A stretch of DNA of 20,149 nt from Prolixibacteraceae bacterium UBA6029 (GTDB taxonomy: Bacteria > Bacteroidota > Bacteroidia > Bacteroidales > Prolixibacteraceae): assembly GCA_002429385.1 (NCBI GenBank), contig DIZL01000073.1:12471-32619 (forward strand), written 5' to 3'. Each line of letters begins with the position of its first letter. The stretch's first letter is position 1. Shown here in pieces: positions 14,600 through 20,149 of the stretch. Made by a program: the position numbers and the translations under genes. The notes under the pieces were generated by a model. That model did no database searches. It was not told the DNA's origin and saw nothing but the letters and a program-made list of their open reading frames with translations.

Positions 14600-17396
14600 A
14601 TTCAACGCCATCCAATGGATCAGAGATCTTGCCCGTCCTTTTCTCTGCACGGTATGCGCCAAGAATCAACAAAATGACCAAAACAATGGCAACATACAAT
14701 CCACTGGGGATTGGTGGCGGATCGCCCTGTCCGTAAGAATGCATTCCTGAGAGGTAATAATTGACTCCAAAGAAGGTCATTAATACGGTGCTTACCCCTA
14801 CAAGCGCCAGACTGCTCAACGAGAATATACTTTTTAATCCCGGGACTTTCCTCAGGTGAAGAATGATCGTGTAAACCAGGACCGAAACCAACGCCCAGGT
14901 CTCTTTGGGATCCCAGCCCCAATATCTTCCCCACGATTCATTGGCCCAGACTCCGCCGATAAACGATCCAATGGTAAGCATCAGCAAACCGATCATCAAT
15001 GCCATCTCAATGATATAGGAAACCTCGAGTATAGTGAAGCTGATGTTTTTATCATTCGTTTTATTTCTTAATATCATTAAAACAAGGTTCAGTGTTCCAA
15101 GAAGCGCTCCCATCAATAGAAATCCATAGCTGGCCGTAATAACAGCCACATGAACGACTAACCAGTATGATTTAAGCACGGGAACCAGATTGGTGATCTC
15201 AGGATTCATCCAGTTCATCCCTGCAACAAACAAAATGATTGATGCCAGAATAGTAGTTACAGCCAAAGTGATGGGCGATCTTTTCATGAAAATAAAGCCC
15301 GACAGACTAGTCGCCCAACCCACATAGATCATGGTCTCGTAACCATTGCTCCATGGCGCATGACCCGAAATATACCATCGGATAATTAACCCTGCGGTAT
15401 AAAGCAGAAACGCAGCAAAAATCAATATTGCTCCTCCGTTGATCAGTTTCGTAAAACTACCCGATGGCTTGAAAATGAGCATAAAATGAACCACAAGCAA
15501 TACGAATCCCAGCAAGACATAGATGATGGCTAGTTTGCCAAAAATGTTCCAGTCATTATAGATGATCTCCATCTTTATTTTCGAAGGCGATGGAATAATG
15601 TCTGAACCATAGGTCTTCTGGTATTTCTTGATGTATCCCAGGTATTCAATGGGTTTCGACCAGTTTCCCGTCCCAACCGAAAGGTTATAATCGTTATAAA
15701 ACAAATTCAGGATGTTACCGGCAAAATCAGCTTCCTCCTTTTTCAGACTGGAGGGCAAGGCAGTATGGGTCGTCCAGGTTTTATTTGCATCATTGGGAAT
15801 AGGGAAAATCTTCAGAAATTCACCATTGTAAATCTGGTAACAGATATTCACCCGTTCATCCACATTGATAATTTCTTTATCCAGTTTATTCCGCTGGGTC
15901 TGTTTCTTATTGTACGACTCCTGTACCTTTGCATTCAGCCTGTAATTTCCAGACTGATCAAACATTTGATTGAATGACACATAATTGCCTGAATAGCCTA
16001 GCGATTTAATCAATTCTGAATTGGCCACCTTGATAAACGGAATATTCTTCCATTTTTCTGCATTGGCATTCATATCCAGAAAGACTTCGACTGCCGACAT
16101 TCCTTCCCATTCATTATTGCGTGATATTTTCCGAAGCAGGTCCGATGCCAGTGTATTGACGGGTTCTATTCTCCCCTGGTGATCCTGAACCACCAATTCG
16201 CCAAACGACTCAAGAAGTGTTTCTTTGGAGTTCTGATTCCCGGCCGCAAAAGCTGAATGAGAATTCATACTGAAAACGGATACAGTTAATCCAATAATCA
16301 AAACCTTCATTGTTTTACGCATAGCCTGAAGCTTTGAGCTTAGCCGGATTAAGGTCTGGAATCGGCTGTTCTTGCTGAAGATTGTAAAGACCATCCCCAA
16401 AGCCATCAGAAAATATCCCAGGTAAGAAATTAAGGTCCCCCAGTAATCCTGGTTAACCGACAATACAGTTCCTTTTTCATCCTGATCAAAGGAAGACTGG
16501 AAGAAACGATATCCCTTGTATTTTAATATATTATTCATAAATATACGAAACGGGCGTACCACCGACGCGGCCTGATCGGTTAAGGTAATTTCGCTTGCAA
16601 ACGAAGAAGGGCTTTTCGAACCGGGATAACGTTCAAGCTGGAAATCACGCAGCAATAAGCTGAACGGCAATTCACGAATGATCGATCCGTACGTGATACT
16701 CACTTTTACACCGTTGATCGTACATCCAACCGGGGGCAGAATTACACCCTCATGGGTAAATACATTTACACGTTTAACTTCGCTGCCGGAGGTTATTTTT
16801 GCTGTAAAGGCATCCTCTCCTTCCCCATTTCCTTTTGATAAAAGGATCGGTGTACCATTCCCATCGGGAACAATGGTTTCTATGGCATTTGGAACGAACA
16901 ACTCGTTTTCGATGGAAACCTCTTTGCCATCTACCGTCAGCGTTTTATGATAGCGATTGGATGTATTTGGAGTAAATTTTGCCTGAGTCAGTGAAGTCAC
17001 TTGACTGTTATTGGCTTCCGCATGAACCTGAATGAACATGGCTCCCGAAACCACCTGATTGGTTGATTCGCCTTCACGAATATGCATGCTTCCTTCAAAT
17101 CCGAAGTAACGGGTTACACCTGCTCCGATGATGATAACGATAAAGGCAAGGTGAAACAGCAGGATCGCCCATTTCTTGCGGGTAACCAATTTATACCTGA
17201 CTACACTTCCAGCAAGGTTAATTGCACCAACCAAAAGCAGTAATTCGAACCACCAGGCCTGGTAAATAAGCAATTGTGCTGTATCAGTGCCGTAATCATT
17301 TTCCAGAAATGTGGCATAAGCTATGGAGATGGCAAACACCATCAACAGCAAAACGGAGAAAAACATCGAGAAAAAGAAGGCAAATAGTTTCTTCAT
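14598..17396 (-). CDS. ccsBA: Fused cytochrome c biogenesis protein CcsBA (ResB-CcsA, system II)
   Basis: This 932-residue inner-membrane protein carries haem across the membrane and ligates it to CXXCH motifs of apocytochromes. The N-terminal ResB/CcsB part has membrane helices near 8-30, 46-65 and 75-98, the third carrying the conserved haem-linked His (ILLFHLAFIVIIIG). A periplasmic beta domain follows to about 320, with another helix near 330-345. A central periplasmic region (about 385-620) typical of Bacteroidota CcsBA comes next. The C-terminal CcsA part has helices from about 625 and keeps every key site: periplasmic His in SGHAPWSNGYE, the WWD haem loop WGRYWGWDPKETWAL near residue 825, and the second external His in GMHSYG (residue 886). 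A TTG two codons upstream was rejected. Its place downstream of two multihaem cytochrome genes fits maturation of those proteins. No separate CcsX or ResA reductase is visible. Confidence 0.95.
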   Translation of the reverse strand: MKKLFAFFFSMFFSVLLLMVFAISIAYATFLENDYGTDTAQLLIYQAWWFELLLLVGAINLAGSVVRYKLVTRKKWAILLFHLAFIVIIIGAGVTRYFGFEGSMHIREGESTNQVVSGAMFIQVHAEANNSQVTSLTQAKFTPNTSNRYHKTLTVDGKEVSIENELFVPNAIETIVPDGNGTPILLSKGNGEGEDAFTAKITSGSEVKRVNVFTHEGVILPPVGCTINGVKVSITYGSIIRELPFSLLLRDFQLERYPGSKSPSSFASEITLTDQAASVVRPFRIFMNNILKYKGYRFFQSSFDQDEKGTVLSVNQDYWGTLISYLGYFLMALGMVFTIFSKNSRFQTLIRLSSKLQAMRKTMKVLIIGLTVSVFSMNSHSAFAAGNQNSKETLLESFGELVVQDHQGRIEPVNTLASDLLRKISRNNEWEGMSAVEVFLDMNANAEKWKNIPFIKVANSELIKSLGYSGNYVSFNQMFDQSGNYRLNAKVQESYNKKQTQRNKLDKEIINVDERVNICYQIYNGEFLKIFPIPNDANKTWTTHTALPSSLKKEEADFAGNILNLFYNDYNLSVGTGNWSKPIEYLGYIKKYQKTYGSDIIPSPSKIKMEIIYNDWNIFGKLAIIYVLLGFVLLVVHFMLIFKPSGSFTKLINGGAILIFAAFLLYTAGLIIRWYISGHAPWSNGYETMIYVGWATSLSGFIFMKRSPITLAVTTILASIILFVAGMNWMNPEITNLVPVLKSYWLVVHVAVITASYGFLLMGALLGTLNLVLMILRNKTNDKNISFTILEVSYIIEMALMIGLLMLTIGSFIGGVWANESWGRYWGWDPKETWALVSVLVYTIILHLRKVPGLKSIFSLSSLALVGVSTVLMTFFGVNYYLSGMHSYGQGDPPPIPSGLYVAIVLVILLILGAYRAEKRTGKISDPLDGVE

Positions 17397-17470
17397 GATC
17401 AATCATTCATGCGGATTAATAAAAATTATTTCGGCCATAGACTACCAGACAGACCCGTCATATATTAAAA

Positions 17471-17502
17471 AAAACTCCTTTGTTTTAAGTTAAAACAAAG
17501 GA
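17471..17502 (-). terminator. Intrinsic terminator of the tetrahaem cytochrome gene
   Basis: A perfect 12-bp stem (17476-17487 with 17491-17502, TCCTTTGTTTTA / TAAAACAAAGGA) with a 3-base loop is followed on the minus strand by G and a run of eight T. It separates the cytochrome gene from ccsBA. No obvious promoter for ccsBA follows, so part of its expression may come from read-through. Confidence 0.85.
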
Positions 17503-17529
17503 ATTTTCAGTATCAATTAAAAGAGGAAT

Positions 17530-18021
17530 TTACTTTTTTGTTGGGTCTTTATGTGCAATTTTAGCTGCATATTCTTTGAAATTGAATCCTTTAAAATTAG
17601 GACTTTCTGCATTGTGACATTTCTTACATACTTTTTCGTCAGGCATAATCAAACCTTTTGCCATAGAAGCCTTCATATCTTTCATCACAGTAGCAACTTT
17701 ATACAAACTACCTGCTCCGTGACATGATTCGCATGATACACCTTCTTCAACTGTAATGGAAGCAACCAGACTTTGGTCAGCACCGGCAGCAGTAGAGTGA
17801 CATTTCAGACATTTTGGGTTCTTTAAATCAGCGCCTTTCAGTACCGACATGGCTTTGGCATGAGGACTGGCCAGCCATTTATTATACTGTTCGCCCTTTT
17901 CTGCCTTATTATGGCACATTTTACATTTGGCTGCCCCGACATACTGGGCATTCTGAGCATTTACAACCGAACTGAAGATGATGAACAGTCCAAGTATAAA
18001 AGATAATTTTTTTAAATTCAT
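17530..18021 (-). CDS. Periplasmic tetrahaem c-type cytochrome, cytochrome c554-like
   Basis: This 163-residue protein has a Sec signal peptide (residues 1-23, MNLKKLSFILGLFIIFSSVVNA) and four CXXCH haem sites: CKMCH (33-37), CLKCH (71-75), CESCH (97-101) and CKKCH (132-136). The pattern YVGAAKCKMCHN, then WLASPHAKAM, then VSCESCHGAGS is that of the cytochrome c554/c-prime domain, a soluble periplasmic electron carrier. An ATG two codons upstream (18027) is also possible, and a TTG at 18030 was rejected. It has a good promoter of its own upstream and a strong terminator after it. It lies between the NapC-like cytochrome gene and ccsBA, so it may take electrons from the membrane cytochrome and pass them to a periplasmic reductase encoded elsewhere. 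The last point is an inference. Confidence 0.93.
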   Translation of the reverse strand: MNLKKLSFILGLFIIFSSVVNAQNAQYVGAAKCKMCHNKAEKGEQYNKWLASPHAKAMSVLKGADLKNPKCLKCHSTAAGADQSLVASITVEEGVSCESCHGAGSLYKVATVMKDMKASMAKGLIMPDEKVCKKCHNAESPNFKGFNFKEYAAKIAHKDPTKK

Positions 18022-18056
18022 GACCATCAATATTTAAAGATTAATAAAAAAAAATT

Positions 18057-18087
18057 CAAACTTAAATCCATTGATTCATTGCAACAA
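18057..18087 (-). promoter_or_regulatory. Promoter of the tetrahaem cytochrome gene (TTG-N20-TAAGTTTG)
   Basis: On the minus strand TTG (18087-18085) is followed after 20 bases by TAAGTTTG (18064-18057), which matches the Bacteroidota consensus. The leader would be about 30 bases. A second match, TAGCTTTG at 18112-18119, lacks a well-spaced TTG. Confidence 0.6.
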
Positions 18088-18145
18088 TCATTCCTCATTT
18101 GTCAAACAATTCAAAGCTAAAATTGCACATTTTTTCTCGTTTCAC

Positions 18146-18190
18146 AAAAGATTATACCGCTTTATTATTAAAAATAGAAAATAATCTTTT
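18146..18190 (-). terminator. AT-rich inverted repeat after the NapC-like cytochrome gene, weak terminator candidate
   Basis: A perfect 10-bp inverted repeat (18146-18155 with 18181-18190, AAAAGATTAT / ATAATCTTTT) with a 25-base spacer overlaps the stop codon. On the minus strand the stem itself ends in TTTT. It has little G+C, so termination would be inefficient. Confidence 0.35.
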
Positions 18191-19692
18191 TAATAGAGCT
18201 GTGCGTGGCACAATGAACACAATTCGGTCTTCTCGGCCCCGTCAACATCTACCGGATGCTTAAACTCAAGTGGCTCCAATGACTTGGAATATTCCATCGT
18301 TGCAGGCGTACCCTGGGCCAGAATCGTATGACATAAATTACAGTCCTTTGAAATGACCTTCCCTTTTTCGGTGGCGTGACGGTCGTTATGACAACGGAAA
18401 CAACCATCGGATTCCATATGCCCGATATTGTTCGGGTAAGACTTCCAGCTGGCATTCATGTAAGGGAAAATATTATTCGAATAACCGTTTTGTATTTCGA
18501 CAATCGCAGCCTCAATATCCGATTTCCTTTCGGTGACCAGATTTGGATAACCCTTTTGATAAAATTCGCTTACCTGGCTGCGGATAGCCATAAAAGCGCT
18601 GTCTTTCGTGCGATAAGTCTTATACAACACCTTCATGGAGATTTGCTTAATTTCAGGCAAAGTTGTTGAGATTTTACCTTCACTCAGCGATTTGTCGACA
18701 AAATTCTGAGGCGTTCTATAGTTATGGGCAGGTCGGTTATGACAATCCAGACAATCCATGACCCGTGTTTCAAGTGAATCAAGTTTCGCGGGACTAAGTT
18801 TGTTTTCACTGTCAGTAAACACTTCGCTGACCCCTGTTTTCAAATTGGTATATCTCACCCATGGGATAACCTGGCGATTGGCTGAAGTTGTTTTATACTC
18901 AATCCGCACGTCAGGACTGATGTGTTGATGAATCCCCTTCTCAAATCCGGCGGCAGTCATCTTTGAACTGGTCTTCATTTGCAGGTTGATTATCTCTTCC
19001 GTATTGGTCTTATCAGCCAGGAATGTTTCCTTAATTTTCAATTTCCTGTCATAGAACTTTTCAGGCCAGTGACACTGCTCACAGGTTTCCCTTGCTGGAC
19101 GCAAGTTGGCGATTGGAGTAGGTATTGGTGTTGGAAATTTCTTTGCAAGTACTGAATAAACCTGGTACATTCCCGACATTTTGCTCTTCACATACCAGCT
19201 GGCTCCTGACCCCACATGACATTCGACACAGGCAACCCTTTCGTGTGACGATCCCTGATAAGTTGTATATTCAGGCTCCATAACATTATGGCACAATTTA
19301 CCGCAAAACTCGACCGACTCCGTGATGTGAAAGGCTTCATAGCTGCCTACCGAAGAAATGATGATCAGGAAAATGGTACCAAAAATAAAGATCATGGATG
19401 CATTACGCGTGGCAACATTGTTGAAATTCAATACCGGCCAGTTGAGTTTCTCCCCGGCTGCTTCTGCCCGTCTTGCCCTGCGGCTGTTTAATCTCATCCC
19501 GATAGGTATCATCAACAATCCGCCAATCATTATGGCGGGCAATACCATATATATAAACAGGCCAATATAGTTACCCCCAAAATTAAAAAATGAATTTAAA
19601 ATCATCAGGGATAGGATCGCCGCCAGGTTGAAAACCGCCAGCACAGCCCCTATTATTGATATATAGTTTTTAATCGACGAAGGAAGTTTCAT
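18190..19692 (-). CDS. NapC/NirT-family membrane multihaem cytochrome c (seven haem motifs)
   Basis: This 500-residue protein has three membrane helices (about 10-36, 41-66 and 98-119) and then a periplasmic domain with seven haem-attachment motifs. These are CGKLCH (130-135), CVECH (155-159), CEQCH (204-208), CLDCH (314-318), CFRCH (431-435), CNLCH (451-455) and CSLCH (492-496). The first has three residues between the cysteines (CX3CH), confirmed at codon level. The segment CGKLCHNVMEPEYTTYQGSSH up to CVECHVGSGASWYVKSK is characteristic of the NapC/NirT family, which oxidises quinol and feeds periplasmic reductases. NrfH and NapC have four haems and one helix, so this is a larger variant. 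A TTG start 27 codons upstream would add non-membrane residues and was rejected for the ATG at 19692. Its reductase partner is not in the window. The tetrahaem cytochrome gene downstream is a plausible electron acceptor. Confidence 0.92.
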   Translation of the reverse strand: MKLPSSIKNYISIIGAVLAVFNLAAILSLMILNSFFNFGGNYIGLFIYMVLPAIMIGGLLMIPIGMRLNSRRARRAEAAGEKLNWPVLNFNNVATRNASMIFIFGTIFLIIISSVGSYEAFHITESVEFCGKLCHNVMEPEYTTYQGSSHERVACVECHVGSGASWYVKSKMSGMYQVYSVLAKKFPTPIPTPIANLRPARETCEQCHWPEKFYDRKLKIKETFLADKTNTEEIINLQMKTSSKMTAAGFEKGIHQHISPDVRIEYKTTSANRQVIPWVRYTNLKTGVSEVFTDSENKLSPAKLDSLETRVMDCLDCHNRPAHNYRTPQNFVDKSLSEGKISTTLPEIKQISMKVLYKTYRTKDSAFMAIRSQVSEFYQKGYPNLVTERKSDIEAAIVEIQNGYSNNIFPYMNASWKSYPNNIGHMESDGCFRCHNDRHATEKGKVISKDCNLCHTILAQGTPATMEYSKSLEPLEFKHPVDVDGAEKTELCSLCHAQLY

Positions 19693-20149
19693 ATTTAACA
19701 CTTTTGGACTAAATGCTTTTGATTGATGGTGCAAGTTTGTAAAAAGTATGCAATAATTCTTCAATATTGACAAGTGTCAAGTCAGCCACCTATCGTATTT
19801 AATTTCAAAATATTACGGCTTCACAAAAAGTGTAATTTCAAATGTATTTACAGTTCTGTGCGTAAATATTTACCCTCCGGAAGAAATTCCAAGTGTATGT
19901 GGTCGTTGAATTTTCAAATCTCTATAAAAACAGCCAACGATTATTCTTTTTGTAGCGCTTGTCAGAAAGTTGCAATTATAATATGAATAAACTTATTTTT
20001 GCATTCCGAACCTAAAACTTGTAACTTTAATCCTTGTTACCCTGAAATAATCCCAGACATCCAAACCGACTTACATCTATAGCCAGCCTATTTTGTCTTC
20101 TTTTTCCGCTATCCGAACTATACCCTCCCTATACCTGCTCCTTATAATC
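19693..20149. other. Non-coding stretch at the right edge
   Basis: No gene is supported here; the one open frame (19774-19986, +) lacks protein-like features. The stretch holds a possible Crp/Fnr-type dyad at 19767-19780, a near-match -7 element TACTTTTT at 19741-19748, and TACATTTG at 19839-19846 on the minus strand. Nothing is recognised between 19850 and 20149. Confidence 0.5.
19767..19780. promoter_or_regulatory. Crp/Fnr-family-like operator (TTGAC-N4-GTCAA)
   Basis: TTGACAAGTGTCAA is a perfect dyad with 5-base half-sites separated by four bases, the geometry of Crp/Fnr-family operators (Fnr TTGAT-N4-ATCAA; the GAC/GTC form resembles DNR/NNR sites). A near-match -7 box TACTTTTT (19741-19748, minus) would put the dyad close to -40, a usual activator position. 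Confidence 0.4.

Noticed and set aside
14506..14736. Open frame on the plus strand across tRNA-His and the end of ccsBA
   Set aside because: It begins inside the tRNA anticodon arm, crosses the terminator and lies antisense to ccsBA; it has no protein-like pattern.
18190..19692. Annotation as NrfH or NapC proper
   Set aside because: The protein is more than twice the length of NrfH, with seven haem motifs and three membrane helices, so only family-level naming is safe.
19774..19986. 70-codon plus-strand frame at the right edge
   Set aside because: The translation has no recognisable pattern, no promoter is in front of it, and its beginning overlaps the dyad upstream of the cytochrome gene.

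Overview
The window looks like a chromosomal segment of a member of the Bacteroidota, probably an environmental Bacteroidales/Marinilabiliales-type bacterium with an anaerobic or microaerobic respiratory chain. The lineage is an inference. It rests on promoters of the Bacteroidota form TAnnTTTG (once with a TTG 21 bases upstream, in front of tRNA-His), the near absence of Shine-Dalgarno sequences, low G+C, a DUF6266 protein, and the type of fused CcsBA cytochrome assembly factor. No plasmid, prophage, IS or CRISPR is visible.

Layout. Positions 1-2346 (+) hold two tandem sensor histidine kinases with about 74% identical catalytic cores; the first is cut by the window edge. Positions 2347-3600 are an accessory patch: a short-period AATTCGT repeat, a DUF6266 gene read leftward, a 110-base nested inverted repeat around its likely promoter, orphan short repeats, and tRNA-Arg(TCT). 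Positions 3685-8744 (-) are an operon Ste24-type protease > cinA > AsmA-like protein, followed upstream by mobA (8825-9397). Positions 9466-12958 (-) are a cell-envelope cluster: a Lys/Ala-rich coiled-coil lipoprotein, two L,D-transpeptidases and a membrane protein of unknown function. An ECF-type sigma factor (13163-13738) is divergent from the lipoprotein and is followed by a small PepSY-like protein. tRNA-His(GTG) has a clear promoter and terminator. Positions 14598-19692 (-) are a c-type cytochrome module: a seven-haem NapC/NirT-like membrane cytochrome, a tetrahaem periplasmic cytochrome, and the fused system II haem ligase CcsBA. The right end (19693-20149) has no gene but holds a possible Crp/Fnr-type operator.

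How it fits together. The cytochrome genes encode quinol-side electron carriers plus the enzyme that attaches their haem; no terminal reductase is in view. The envelope cluster is the most interesting part. A probably abundant lipoprotein ending in lysines lies directly upstream of L,D-transpeptidases, and the first of these appears to share a DUF4398-like helical domain with the lipoprotein. This suggests, but does not prove, a Braun-lipoprotein-like outer-membrane-to-peptidoglycan tether. A strong terminator between lipoprotein and transpeptidase would keep the lipoprotein in large excess.

Several genes have in-frame TTG codons a few codons upstream of a more plausible ATG. The ATG was chosen in each case and the reason is given in the entry.
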